Shown piece by piece: positions 27,895 to 36,235 of a stretch of 64,000 nucleotides of DNA. Under the pieces are notes generated by a model. It saw only the letters and a program-made list of their open reading frames with translations, ran no database searches and was not told the DNA's origin. Origin of the DNA: an uncultured bacterium (GTDB lineage: Bacteria; Myxococcota_A; Polyangia; Polyangiales; Houyiibacteriaceae); the NCBI GenBank assembly GCA_938024995.1, contig CALJDU010000080.1:60949-124948 (forward strand), written 5' to 3'. Position 1 is the first letter of the stretch, and every line of letters starts with the position of its first letter. The translations under genes and the position numbers were made by a program.

Positions 27895-28824
27895 ATGAGA
27901 GCGCTCTTCGCAGATGTGGGCGGAACGAACGCGCGGTTTCGACTGGTGGCGAAAGGCGAAGCGGTGCGCGAAGCGAGCCTCTCGAGCGCATCGTTTTCGT
28001 CGCTGGGAGACGCGGTCGCGTCGTTTCTCGAGGGTGAGACCGTCGAGGCGATGTCGCTCGCGTTGGCGGGGCCGATTCGTGAGGGGGAGTGCCGCGCGAC
28101 GAACCTGCCGTGGGTGGTCACTGAGCGCGCGTTGTCTGAGCGCTTCCGCGCGACGGTCACCTTGCTGAACGACTTCACCGCCGCGACGCTCGGCGCTTGC
28201 GCGCTGCCGCGAGAAGAACTGATCTCGCTCCGAGAAGGGCGCGCGAACGGGGAGGGGCGGACGCTCGTGATCGGGGCGGGAACAGGGCTGGGGGCCGCGT
28301 TCCGAGTTGGTGGTCAGGTCTGCGCGAGCGAAGCCGGCCACCGAACGTTCGCGCCGCGGACACCAGAAGAACGGGCGGTCGCCAAAGCGATCGGCAGGGA
28401 CAACAAGGGGCGCGTCACGGTGGAAGACGTCGTGTCCGGTTCAGGCCTCGCCGCGATCCATCGCGCGCTTTCGGGAGAGGCGGCCGCTCCTCACGAGGTG
28501 ACGTCTCGGGCCATCGCGGGGGACAACCACGCGCTCGCGACTGTCGACGTTTTCTGTGGTGCTTATGGCGCGACCGTGTCCGACATGGCGCTGTCTCTTT
28601 TGCCGTCGCGCATCATCGTTTGTGGAGGCCTCGCGCCGCGTTTGTTCGTGGGTGCGCTCGCGGTACGCGCTCGAGCCAACTTTTTTTGCGGCTTCGACGA
28701 CAAGGCCCCGATGACCGACGTCGTCAGGGCGCTTGAGGTGACCTTGTGCGCGCGTGACGACATCGGGTTGGTCGGCGCCGCGCACGCGTTAGCGAGCGGC
28801 TTCAGTCGGGCTGGTCGAACATGA
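27895..28824 (+). CDS. glk: Glucokinase
   Basis: ATP-dependent glucose phosphorylation at the head of glycolysis. 309 residues from the ATG at 27895. Signature motifs of the proteobacterial Glk group: FADVGGTNARFRLV at the N-terminus, LNDFTAATLGA, the ATP motif VIGAGTGLGAAF, ASEAGHRTFAP, and IIVCGGLAPRL near the C-terminus. An in-frame ATG at 27703 lies on the antisense side of ruvX and was rejected. The stop codon overlaps the convergent AgmX-type gene by 23 nt. Confidence 0.93.
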   Translation: MRALFADVGGTNARFRLVAKGEAVREASLSSASFSSLGDAVASFLEGETVEAMSLALAGPIREGECRATNLPWVVTERALSERFRATVTLLNDFTAATLGACALPREELISLREGRANGEGRTLVIGAGTGLGAAFRVGGQVCASEAGHRTFAPRTPEERAVAKAIGRDNKGRVTVEDVVSGSGLAAIHRALSGEAAAPHEVTSRAIAGDNHALATVDVFCGAYGATVSDMALSLLPSRIIVCGGLAPRLFVGALAVRARANFFCGFDDKAPMTDVVRALEVTLCARDDIGLVGAAHALASGFSRAGRT

Positions 28825-30211
28825 AGGGGAAGCGGTAGTCCACTGGGCGCTCGGGACCGGTCGGGAACCGGATGCTGTTGAGCCGTCTCGTGATGCACGA
28901 CGCGAGCGCGCTGGAGCCGGTCGAGTTGTCGACGGCGCGCGCGCGGACGTTCCCGGCGCGTTGCACCGTGAGCTCGATGGTGATTCGGCCCCGCGTGTCG
29001 CGTTCGCGACCGAGGATCCGCTCGTAGCAGGCTCGCACCGCGCGACGCTTTCCGCGGACGCGTCGGATCACGCGCTGGTCGTCGAACTCGCCGGGGTCGA
29101 GCGGCTCGGCGCGAGTGAGCGAGACCCGCGTTCGGATGATCTGCTCTACGATTTCCATGCCCGCTTCCCGCTCCATCGGAACGCTGCGACCACGCGCCCC
29201 GAGGCAGCGAGTCCCGATGCAGCGGTTGCCGTGGTTCTCCGCGGAGCGGGTCACCACGCGGTCGTTGCTCGCGTGCAACGAGACCCCGTCGACCTGACGC
29301 ATGACCTCTGCTGCTTCGGCGATGGGTGCACCGGCGCCGACGAGATCGCGGAACGCACCGGCTTCATTGTCGAGGCGGGCGCCGAGCAAGAGGATCTGGG
29401 CTTCGGCTTCTGCGGTGGCTTGCGCGATCCGCGCGGCTTGTTCGGCGGCCCGATCCGCGGGAGACCGCCGCGCGTTGCGGGGTTCGCGCGTGGTCGGCGC
29501 CTCGCGCGACTCGGTCGGCTCGTCTTCATTTGTCGCGACCACCTCATCGTCATCGTCGGGCGGGTCTTGTTGAGCCCACTCATCGTCGGGCGGCTCCGGC
29601 ATCGGCGGCTCCTCGAAGATGGCCTCGAAGTTTCGGATCTGGCTCGCGAGCGTGTTCTCGATCGGCCAGTCATGGTTCTCCAGCGCGATCAGGAAGCCGG
29701 TCATGAGCATCGCGGTCGCGACGACAAAGGCCGTGAAGGTCCAGTCGACGTTTCCGGAGAAACCTCCGCGGACGACCGAGGGGAGCTGCGCGCGGACGAC
29801 TACGGGCGGCGTCGGGATGCGCTGGAAGAGCACCGTCGTTCCGTCGCTGAACTTGATCCGGCCGCGCGCGTCAGCAGAGAGGACGTCGTCGATCGGCGCG
29901 GGCGTGACCTTGGCCTCCGCGTCGCGCGGCACGTCGAGTCGAAGCGCGCCTCTACGAAACACAAAGAGCGCGTGACGTTCCGGACCGCTCGCGACCGTGA
30001 AGTGCGCGCGAGTAGACGTCCCGATGGTGACGTCTTCGTTCTGTGTTCGATGTTCGGCGACGACTTTCCCGTCCCGCACCATCGCGACGCGCAGCGTGCG
30101 GGGACCCGTGCGTGGATCTCTCGCGGCGTTCATCGCGCGCGTCATCGCGCCAACTTCTTGCGACGGGCGCACCGGTCCCGTGCGCCCAACCGGTTCGGTG
30201 GACCTCGTCAT
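28802..30211 (-). CDS. Membrane protein with AgmX/PglI-type (TonB-like) C-terminal domain
   Basis: 469 residues from the ATG at 30211. The N-terminal part (about 40-150) resembles a degenerate FHA-like beta domain (DVTIGTSTRAHFTV). One membrane helix follows at about 160-182 (FTAFVVATAMLMTGFLIAL). Next is a long acidic, Pro- and Ala-rich region with a helix-forming stretch (AEQAARIAQATAEAEAQILL). The last 110 residues carry RRVRGKRRAVRACYERIL, GRITIELTVQRAGNVRARAVD and SALASCITRRL, the AgmX/PglI C-terminal pattern found in myxobacterial gliding and envelope proteins. It probably spans the periplasm; no ExbBD or motility genes lie nearby, so the role is open. Confidence 0.82.
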   Translation of the reverse strand: MTRSTEPVGRTGPVRPSQEVGAMTRAMNAARDPRTGPRTLRVAMVRDGKVVAEHRTQNEDVTIGTSTRAHFTVASGPERHALFVFRRGALRLDVPRDAEAKVTPAPIDDVLSADARGRIKFSDGTTVLFQRIPTPPVVVRAQLPSVVRGGFSGNVDWTFTAFVVATAMLMTGFLIALENHDWPIENTLASQIRNFEAIFEEPPMPEPPDDEWAQQDPPDDDDEVVATNEDEPTESREAPTTREPRNARRSPADRAAEQAARIAQATAEAEAQILLLGARLDNEAGAFRDLVGAGAPIAEAAEVMRQVDGVSLHASNDRVVTRSAENHGNRCIGTRCLGARGRSVPMEREAGMEIVEQIIRTRVSLTRAEPLDPGEFDDQRVIRRVRGKRRAVRACYERILGRERDTRGRITIELTVQRAGNVRARAVDNSTGSSALASCITRRLNSIRFPTGPERPVDYRFPFMFDQPD

Positions 30212-30424
30212 ACTTGCCTCGCGTTCCGAGCGCCTCCCGACGAATAGCCGTGTCGCTCTGGAAGATAAGACAGCGACCCGTCCCAAAGGTTCCGAGGTGC
30301 TGCGGTTTAACGTTGTTTTTTAAATCAGAGGCGCGGCCGCGCGAAGGCTCGCGGCACTCACAGGGGAACTCTCGTTTCCGCAACAACACCCTGGGCGGAC
30401 GCTTCGGCGTGCCCAAGGTTGGAG
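30212..30424. other. Intergenic region upstream of the AgmX-type gene
   Basis: This 213-bp gap holds an AT-rich patch (about 30307-30325), unusual in this GC-rich window and a plausible promoter region for the AgmX-type gene, and a 12-bp palindrome GCGCGGCCGCGC (30331-30342). No coding pattern or clear sigma-factor boxes were recognised. Confidence 0.3.
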
Positions 30425-31006
30425 TCAGGCCAGGAACTCGCGGGGCGGACCGACCTCGCCGCTCGGAGACATCACGGCGTGGCTGAGCGTGATCACGAGC
30501 ACGAGCACCGCGCGATAGACGCGATCGAGCTGCTCTAGCGAGATGTCCTCGCCGGCCTGCTCAAGCGCCTCGCCGACGTGATGCTGCACGTACGCCACGA
30601 CCGCGGGCTGCCCCATCGCGACGACATCATCACTATCGAGAATCTCGGAGGGGTCGTTTTCGCGAAGCTCTTCGTCGGCGCTCAGCGTGCCCTCCGCGAG
30701 GTGTAGCGCGGCATCGTCGATGTCAGAGAGACGGCGGGGGAACGCTTCCCGGAACGTCATATAGACGACGACGGTAAGGAAGTAGCCGAGCGACTGGACG
30801 AGCTCATCGTGCGTCTCGGCGAGCGCGGCCGCGGCCCATTCACCGATCGCGGGGTGACGTCGATCGAGCTCCGCGAAGCCGCGATCGAGCCAGCCCTGAA
30901 GGTCTTCGCTCTCCGCGTCGAGCGTTTGCTCGACCGCGTCCACGAACCCGGCGTCGACCACCGCGTACTTGGGCACCGCGCGAATCGCTGCTTTGCGCAG
31001 AAACAT
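30425..31006 (-). CDS. Hypothetical acidic helical protein, 193 aa
   Basis: Not recognised. The sequence is acidic and looks almost wholly helical, with QSLGYFLTVVVYMTFREAF (about 70-88) and a more hydrophobic C-terminal helix (AVLVLVITLSHAVMS). Neither is clearly a membrane segment. It stands between the AgmX-type gene and the two PilZ-type genes on the same strand, with 213 bp and 88 bp gaps, so operon membership is uncertain. Confidence 0.65.
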   Translation of the reverse strand: MFLRKAAIRAVPKYAVVDAGFVDAVEQTLDAESEDLQGWLDRGFAELDRRHPAIGEWAAAALAETHDELVQSLGYFLTVVVYMTFREAFPRRLSDIDDAALHLAEGTLSADEELRENDPSEILDSDDVVAMGQPAVVAYVQHHVGEALEQAGEDISLEQLDRVYRAVLVLVITLSHAVMSPSGEVGPPREFLA

Positions 31007-31094
31007 CTTTTGACCTTAGCAGGCTGCCGCAAAAGCGCCGCGTGAACCTAAAAGCTGGAGTCGCCTCAATCCGAGGGTGTGGCGGCGCGTATGA

Positions 31095-31772
31095 TCAAAC
31101 CGCGGTCGGCTCGCGACGCGCCATGAACGCCTTGATCGCCAGGATGCTCTCGCTTGGGAGCTTGGCCAACGCGATGCCCATCCCCTTGGGTCCGTTGCCG
31201 CCTTGGCGAACCCACGCGACTCGGCCTTCGGCGACGACCTGGTAGCCCTCGGGAAGCACGAACGAGACGGTGACCTTGGTTCCTTTGGACAGCAGCTCGT
31301 CGGTCGCGACGAACAGCCCCCCGTCGGAGAGATCGCCGGTCACGCCGGTGTAGAAGTGGGTGTCGCTCTCGAAGCCGACATCGGCGCGGAGGGCGACCCG
31401 AGAGCCTTCACGGCGCTCCGCGCGATCCCCGTGAAGCGGGAACGGTTCGGTGCTCTCGCGTCGTTCGGTCCTCGCGAGCGCGCTCCAGGCGGGGTGAAGA
31501 ACAGCGAGCGCCCGCGCGATGGCGGCGGTCAGCTCGCCGATTTCGGAGGTGGGACTCGGCGCGACATGCGCGCGACCGAGGGTCTTCCCCAGATGCGAAA
31601 CGGCAGACTCAAGTGAACGCGCGAGACCCTTGGTCTTGGCGTAGACCTCCGCCGCATAGAGGTCGCCGACCGCGCGCGTGACGCCGACGCTGAGCCAGTC
31701 CATTTCGCCGAGCTCGGGGACGCGGAGAAGCGACTGCGCGAGCGCGTCACGGGCGACCCGCGCCGCGTTCAT
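31095..31772 (-). CDS. PilZ-type domain protein (TIGR02266-like)
   Basis: 225 residues from the ATG at 31772. The N-terminal 110 residues are helical. The C-terminal 110 residues are a PilZ-type barrel: RREGSRVALRADVGF, where the R-x-x-x-R pattern could bind cyclic di-GMP, then VTGDLSDGGLFVAT (the D/N-x-S-x-x-G motif) and KVTVSFVLPEGYQV. The fold matches the paralogous domain described as abundant in Myxococcus. It lies 43 bp after the second PilZ-type gene on the same strand; both probably belong to one transcript and may take part in cyclic di-GMP signalling, as does the GGDEF protein at about 36.2-37.2 kb. Confidence 0.85.
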   Translation of the reverse strand: MNAARVARDALAQSLLRVPELGEMDWLSVGVTRAVGDLYAAEVYAKTKGLARSLESAVSHLGKTLGRAHVAPSPTSEIGELTAAIARALAVLHPAWSALARTERRESTEPFPLHGDRAERREGSRVALRADVGFESDTHFYTGVTGDLSDGGLFVATDELLSKGTKVTVSFVLPEGYQVVAEGRVAWVRQGGNGPKGMGIALAKLPSESILAIKAFMARREPTAV

Positions 31773-31815
31773 CGCAGCGATCCGGTGTCCACCTCGTTGG
31801 TCTGCTCCCACGTCT

Positions 31816-32742
31816 TCAGTCGTCGTAGAACATCGGGGGACGCTTGCGCAGGAAACGCAGCACAAGCGAACGGTCTTCGGCCTGCAGCCCGTCGACAAAC
31901 TGAATGCCGATGCCGGGTTCGGAGTCCGAGTTCAGGTCGAAGGGATCGTGGACAAAGCGGATCCATCCACGCGTACGGAACTCATACCCGCCGGGCAAGG
32001 TCACCAGCATGTTGACGTGCGTGTCCTTGGGGAGGACTTCGTAGGTCGCGAGGAAGACGCCGCCGTGCGAGACCTCGCCGCTGAACCCAACATAGAAATT
32101 GGACTGCGTGGTCGCGCCGATGTTCGCTTCGAGATCCAGAATTTCGCCCGATGGTGGCGGCGCCTTGGGCGGCATCTGGCTGTTTCGCGGAGCGCGGGGA
32201 GGCGGGGCCGGGCTCACGTGCGCGATGGGCAGAGGTGCAGGCTCGGGCGCGGGCGCGGCGGGAGGCGGTGGGGGTTGCCGAACAGGCGAGGGGGCCTGCG
32301 CGAGGGTCGGCTCAGCGACGCGCGGTGGTGGCGCGAACTTCCTGCCCGTCGACGCGACGACCGGTGGAGGCGCTTTGGGAATCGTGACCTGTGGGGGTGG
32401 CCCGGGGGGGCGCGGCGGTCCAACGGTCGTCAGCGGGTAGAGCTGGTTCATTGCGCCCGCGATCACGTTTGTCGCGACACCAATGCCGTCGTGACTTGAG
32501 CGTGAGTCCTGCAGGAGCGCGAGGGTCTGACCGAGGGAGCGAATCGCGTTCTTCACGCAAGCCTTGCCGTCGATTTCGCTCGAGGAGCGCTCCGCTTCAA
32601 ACAGCGCGCCGATGGACTGCGCGATGTTCTGCGCGACCGCCATCACATCCTCAGGGATCTTCGGATCCGACTGCAAGGCGTGGAGCGCTTGCCCTAATTC
32701 TTCGCGGGCGGTCTTCGCACGTTCTGATCCGGAATACGTCAT
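31816..32742 (-). CDS. Second PilZ-type (TIGR02266-like) protein with proline-rich linker
   Basis: 308 residues from the ATG at 32742. A helical N-terminal domain (about 1-115: REELGQALHALQSD, CVKNAIRSLGQTLALL) resembles that of the neighbouring PilZ gene. A linker of about 90 residues is extremely rich in Pro and Ala (PPPPPAAPAPEPAPL). The C-terminal barrel has GFSGEVSHGGVFLATYEVL and NMLVTLPGGYEFRTRG, parallel to the neighbour. The upstream R-x-x-x-R motif needed for cyclic di-GMP binding is not seen (LDLEANIGATTQSNFY instead), so this copy may not bind the nucleotide. Confidence 0.84.
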   Translation of the reverse strand: MTYSGSERAKTAREELGQALHALQSDPKIPEDVMAVAQNIAQSIGALFEAERSSSEIDGKACVKNAIRSLGQTLALLQDSRSSHDGIGVATNVIAGAMNQLYPLTTVGPPRPPGPPPQVTIPKAPPPVVASTGRKFAPPPRVAEPTLAQAPSPVRQPPPPPAAPAPEPAPLPIAHVSPAPPPRAPRNSQMPPKAPPPSGEILDLEANIGATTQSNFYVGFSGEVSHGGVFLATYEVLPKDTHVNMLVTLPGGYEFRTRGWIRFVHDPFDLNSDSEPGIGIQFVDGLQAEDRSLVLRFLRKRPPMFYDD

Positions 32743-32863
32743 GGAGTCCTTTCCATTAGGCGGAACTATAGATCGGATCAAAACCGAATGACGAACCACT
32801 TGCACGATCAGCACGCGATCTCTGCGTCGAACGAGAGCGCGTGATCAGTGTACGGGCGCGTGT

Positions 32864-33316
32864 TCAGAGGGTCTTGACGAACACCATTCGTGGTCGCCTC
32901 GGCCCCGCATACGCCGCGTGTTCAGTGGCGGTAAAGCCAAGCGCTTCGTGAAAACGCACCGACCCGTCATTGCCCACTGCCGCGATCGCCTTGAGCTGCG
33001 TAACCCCATAGGCTCGGCACTGCGCCGTAAAGCGCGCGTAGAGCTGGTTGCCCACGCCGCGTCGACGCCAGTCAGGGTCGATCCCCACCAGGTGAATGTA
33101 TCCGGTTCGCGGTTCGGTGGGCGCGACGAACCCAAGCAAGAAGCCGACGACCTCATCGTCCTCTTCCGCCACCAAGCCGGTCGCTCCGAACTCGTAGAAG
33201 AAGATGGGATCCGCGCGCTGGCCAGAAGGGCCGCCCCACCAGCGGTCGAGTACCGAGACGACGGTGTCGAAATCGTCCTTCGTGATTCCCCGAATTTCCA
33301 CACCTTTCGTTACCAC
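32864..33316 (-). CDS. GNAT family N-acetyltransferase
   Basis: About 150 residues of a compact GNAT fold: VEIRGITKDDFDTVVSVLDRWW, then EVVGFLLGFVAP, the acetyl-CoA loop HLVGIDPDWRRRGVGNQLY (Q/R-x-x-G-x-G/A type), and VRFHEALGF near the C-terminus. The acceptor is unknown. The ORF extends to 33706, but the extra residues lie opposite the zinc-ribbon gene and look like shadow. I choose the GTG at 33316; the GTG at 33301 is also possible. It is divergent from the zinc-ribbon membrane protein gene. Confidence 0.83.
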   Translation of the reverse strand: MVTKGVEIRGITKDDFDTVVSVLDRWWGGPSGQRADPIFFYEFGATGLVAEEDDEVVGFLLGFVAPTEPRTGYIHLVGIDPDWRRRGVGNQLYARFTAQCRAYGVTQLKAIAAVGNDGSVRFHEALGFTATEHAAYAGPRRPRMVFVKTL

Positions 33317-33409
33317 GCGGGGGACGGGTTGACGAGAAGAGTCAGGCCCGTCGGACTTGGCAAGCGGGACGTCCTTGCGAGTCGCAAAGCGCGTACGCAC
33401 GATGGCGAC

Positions 33410-34063
33410 GTGGCCGATCCCAACGCGCTCCTCTTTTGCCCCTTCTGTCGCGAGTGTTTCGAAGGAGAGAAAGAGTGTCCTGATCACGAGCTTGTGTTGG
33501 TCCCGTTCACACAGCTCCCCAGCATGCAGGAGGCCTCGCTCCCCGGAGACGAAGAGAGGGTCGCGCCCTATGATCTTCGGTTCGGCAGAGGGTGGGTGTT
33601 CCTGAGCGCGGCGCTGATGTTCGTTGGGTTCATGCTGCGCTTCGTGACCGCGACCTATCCGGACCAAGAGCTGCGGGCGAGCGGCTTCGCGATCGCGACC
33701 CATCAAGCGGCGAACTTGTGGATGGTGCCGGCCATCGCGGTGACCGCGGTCGCGATCCTTTTGCGTCGACGCTCGCCCTGGGAGATGCGCGCGTCACGCG
33801 TCGCGATTCCGGCGCTCGCGATCGTCGCGCTGACATCGATCGGCTACACGCTCTATCAGATCTGGCGCGGTGCTTCGGACGTGGCGGAACGCGTCGGCGT
33901 CGAGACCTCGGTGAGCATCGGCGAGGGGGCCGTGACCATGGCGGTCGCCGCGGTCTTGATGGTCGCGTCGTCGCTACGCTTGGGCGTCATGCCCGTCGAC
34001 CGAGTGGCCGGCGGCGTCGAGCGTCTGCAAGAAGGCCCGCTCGAGCGTGTTGACGAGCGGTGA
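33410..34063 (+). CDS. Zinc-ribbon multi-helix membrane protein
   Basis: 217 residues from a GTG at 33410; the ORF opens earlier but that part is antisense to the GNAT gene. The N-terminus has a CxxC...CxxH zinc-ribbon (LLFCPFCRECF, KECPDHELVLV). Four hydrophobic segments follow (about 63-81, 100-123, 135-155, 170-190). No family recognised. The last 30 residues overlap the 3' end of the convergent ABC gene by 90 nt. Confidence 0.65.
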   Translation: MADPNALLFCPFCRECFEGEKECPDHELVLVPFTQLPSMQEASLPGDEERVAPYDLRFGRGWVFLSAALMFVGFMLRFVTATYPDQELRASGFAIATHQAANLWMVPAIAVTAVAILLRRRSPWEMRASRVAIPALAIVALTSIGYTLYQIWRGASDVAERVGVETSVSIGEGAVTMAVAAVLMVASSLRLGVMPVDRVAGGVERLQEGPLERVDER

Positions 34064-34915
34064 GAGGTGGCGGACCTGCTCGTTCGCGGTCCGCGCGCTC
34101 TTCAAAATGTAGCGCGCGCCTTCGCCTTCGGGGACGCGCACCTCGAGCACGGTCCCGCGCATCGTGACGACGCAACGGTCTAGCTCAAGGGCGTTGCGCA
34201 GTTTCCCGGGCTCGCCTTTCGCGCGGACCTCAAAGACGCCTTCTTCGCTCGCGACGAGCGGGGCGAGGGCGCCCGCGTAAAGGATCGCGCCGCCCGCGAT
34301 GACGACGACCTGATCGCAGGTCTTCTCGACATCGGGGAGAATGTGCGTCGACAGGATCACGCTCGCGCCGGTTCGTTCTCGGATGTCGCGGATCAGGTCA
34401 AGCATCTCGTCGCGTCCGCGCGGATCCAGACCGCTGGTGGGCTCGTCGAGGAGCAGGAGCTTGGGGTCTCCGACCAGGGCTTGGGCGAGTCGACAGCGCT
34501 GCTTCATGCCGGTCGAGAACGAGCCGAGCTTTCGATAGCGCGCTTCGCCGAGACCCACGTAGTGGAGCACCTGGTGAGCGCGACCCACGGCTTCCGAACG
34601 CGGGAGGCCGCAGAGCTCCCCCGCGAACGCGGTGAACTGAAGCGCGTTGAGCTGCGGCAACACAGAGTCGCCCTCCGGCATGTAACCGATCAGCGATCGA
34701 ACACCGAAGGGATCGCGGGCGACGTCTCGATCAAAAACCTTCACGCTCCCGTGGTCGTGCGGCGTGAGGCCGAGGAGCGTTTTCAGCAGCGTCGACTTCC
34801 CCGCACCGTTTGGGCCCAAGAGCCCAATGCGACCCGGCTCAAGCGCGAGATCCACGGACTTGAGCGCGCGGAGCTCTCCGTAGCGCTTTTCGACTCCGTT
34901 GAGCTCAATCAGCAT
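33974..34915 (-). CDS. ABC transporter ATP-binding protein (ABC-2 exporter type)
   Basis: 313 residues. Walker A GPNGAGKST, Q-loop region IGYMPEGDSVLP, signature FSTGMKQRCRLAQAL, Walker B LLLLDEPTSGLDP, and the switch His in STHILPD. The C-terminal 90 residues form the extra domain usual for ABC-2 type exporters. The pattern fits an exporter or membrane-assembly ATPase. No ABC-2 permease lies next to it: downstream it converges with the zinc-ribbon membrane protein, upstream it diverges from the DUF1517 gene. Confidence 0.92.
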   Translation of the reverse strand: MLIELNGVEKRYGELRALKSVDLALEPGRIGLLGPNGAGKSTLLKTLLGLTPHDHGSVKVFDRDVARDPFGVRSLIGYMPEGDSVLPQLNALQFTAFAGELCGLPRSEAVGRAHQVLHYVGLGEARYRKLGSFSTGMKQRCRLAQALVGDPKLLLLDEPTSGLDPRGRDEMLDLIRDIRERTGASVILSTHILPDVEKTCDQVVVIAGGAILYAGALAPLVASEEGVFEVRAKGEPGKLRNALELDRCVVTMRGTVLEVRVPEGEGARYILKSARTANEQVRHLSPLVNTLERAFLQTLDAAGHSVDGHDAQA

Positions 34916-35039
34916 GGCGCGGGATGCTGCCTCGCGGGCTCGCGAACGTAAAGCCGTTTGACCAGTGAGGCGACGACCTCAGGCGAGGAAGCAGTTCGTC
35001 TCGTGGCACAGCATGCGTCGCTGCTGCCGAGTTCGGGTC

Positions 35040-35080
35040 AATGGCGTTCGGAGGATGGCGTTCGGAGGATGGCGTTCGGG
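35040..35080 (+). repeat. Three tandem 14-bp units
   Basis: Upstream of the DUF1517 gene are three near-identical 14-bp units with the core ATGGCGTTCGGAG, the last slightly changed. They lie in the 198-bp gap between the ABC gene and the DUF1517 start and could be tandem binding sites or simple slippage. Confidence 0.7.
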
Positions 35081-35113
35081 ACAATGGGTTCCGCTTGTGG
35101 GAAAGTCCCGCCG

Positions 35114-36208
35114 ATGACGTTCCTACGTGTGGGGCTTTCGTTGGTGGGTCTGTGCGTCTGCCTTGTCGCGGCGCCCGTCCTTTCTCCGTCCAGCGCCGAG
35201 GCACAGAGCAGCGGCGGTAGCTTCGGAGGCGGCAGCTTTGGCGGCGGCGGCGGAGGCGGCGGGAGCTACGGAGGCGGAGGCGGCGGAAGCTGGGGCGGCG
35301 GGAGCAGCAGTTGGGGCGGGGGCGGCAGCACGCGCTGGAGCAGCGGTTCCAGTGATTGGGGCGGAAGCAGCGGGACGACCTACCACAGCTCCGGATCGGG
35401 AGGCGGCGTCGGCGGCGTCCTCTGCTTCATTCTCTTCATCGTGCTCTTCGTCGTGATCGTCGCGAGCGCGAAGCGACAAACGGTTCCGGTGCGTCGTCAA
35501 ACGCGATGGGGCGAGATCGATATCTCCGCGCTCGTCCTCGCTTTCGATGCGCGCGGTCGCGCCCACCTCCAGAAGGAGCTCGACCAGCTGGCGCGCGAAG
35601 GAAACACCTCGACCCAAGTGGGGCTCGCGAACTTGTTGCGACGCGTCGCGATGTCCTTCCGGCGTCACGAGAGCTCTTGGCTTTACGCGGCGGTGGTTAA
35701 CGCCCAGCCGCTCAGTCCACAAGCCGCGGAGGCGTCCTTCCGCCGGATCGCGGGAGACGCGCGCACACGGTTTCGTCATGAGCTGATCCGCAACGCCGAT
35801 GGATCGCAAAAGTCGCTCGCCGCGCCGCGCTTCCAAGCGCGCGCCGAAGAAGGCGAAGGCCTCGTGGTCGTGACCTTGGTCGTGGCCGCGAAGCGCGAGC
35901 TCATCGACGTGATGGACGCGCGCGACGTGACCCAGGTCAAGCGCCTGCTCGCAGAGTTCATCGCGCTGGACGGTCACACCCTCGCGGCGATGGAGGTGAT
36001 CTGGTCGCCCGCCGATGAAGACGACCGGATGAGCAGCGCGGAGCTCGCGACGCTCTATCCTGAGCTTCGGCAAATCAACCAGACCATGACGCTGGGGCGC
36101 ATCTTCTGTAACTACTGTGGCGGAGCGTTCGCCGCGGAGGTTCGCGAGTGTCCGCATTGCGGCGCGCCGGCTGAGGTCCCGGTCAACCCGCCGCCCAAGC
36201 TCCGATAG
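35114..36208 (+). CDS. DUF1517 family membrane protein with C-terminal zinc ribbon
   Basis: 364 residues from the ATG at 35114. A signal peptide (about 1-29, cleavage near AEA-QSS) is followed by a Gly/Ser-rich region (about 30-95), one membrane helix (about 100-120, LCFILFIVLFVVIVASA), then a DUF1517-like domain with AHLQKELDQLAREGNTSTQ and SWLYAAVVNAQPLS. The last 40 residues have a two-CxxC zinc ribbon (CNYCGGAF, CPHCGAP). The family is found in cyanobacteria and plant plastids and its role is poorly known. Members often have the Gly-rich N-terminus seen here. It diverges from the ABC gene. Confidence 0.85.
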   Translation: MTFLRVGLSLVGLCVCLVAAPVLSPSSAEAQSSGGSFGGGSFGGGGGGGGSYGGGGGGSWGGGSSSWGGGGSTRWSSGSSDWGGSSGTTYHSSGSGGGVGGVLCFILFIVLFVVIVASAKRQTVPVRRQTRWGEIDISALVLAFDARGRAHLQKELDQLAREGNTSTQVGLANLLRRVAMSFRRHESSWLYAAVVNAQPLSPQAAEASFRRIAGDARTRFRHELIRNADGSQKSLAAPRFQARAEEGEGLVVVTLVVAAKRELIDVMDARDVTQVKRLLAEFIALDGHTLAAMEVIWSPADEDDRMSSAELATLYPELRQINQTMTLGRIFCNYCGGAFAAEVRECPHCGAPAEVPVNPPPKLR

Positions 36209-36235
36209 CGTCGCAGCCGAAATCGCCGGAGCGCG

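Noticed and set aside
28961..30247. 428-residue open frame on the plus strand opposite the AgmX-type gene
   Set aside because: Composition is Arg/Asp/His-rich without domains, and the opposite strand has a membrane helix and a recognisable C-terminal domain.
33317..33706. N-terminal extension of the GNAT gene
   Set aside because: It runs antisense to the zinc-ribbon coding sequence and has no GNAT-related residues.
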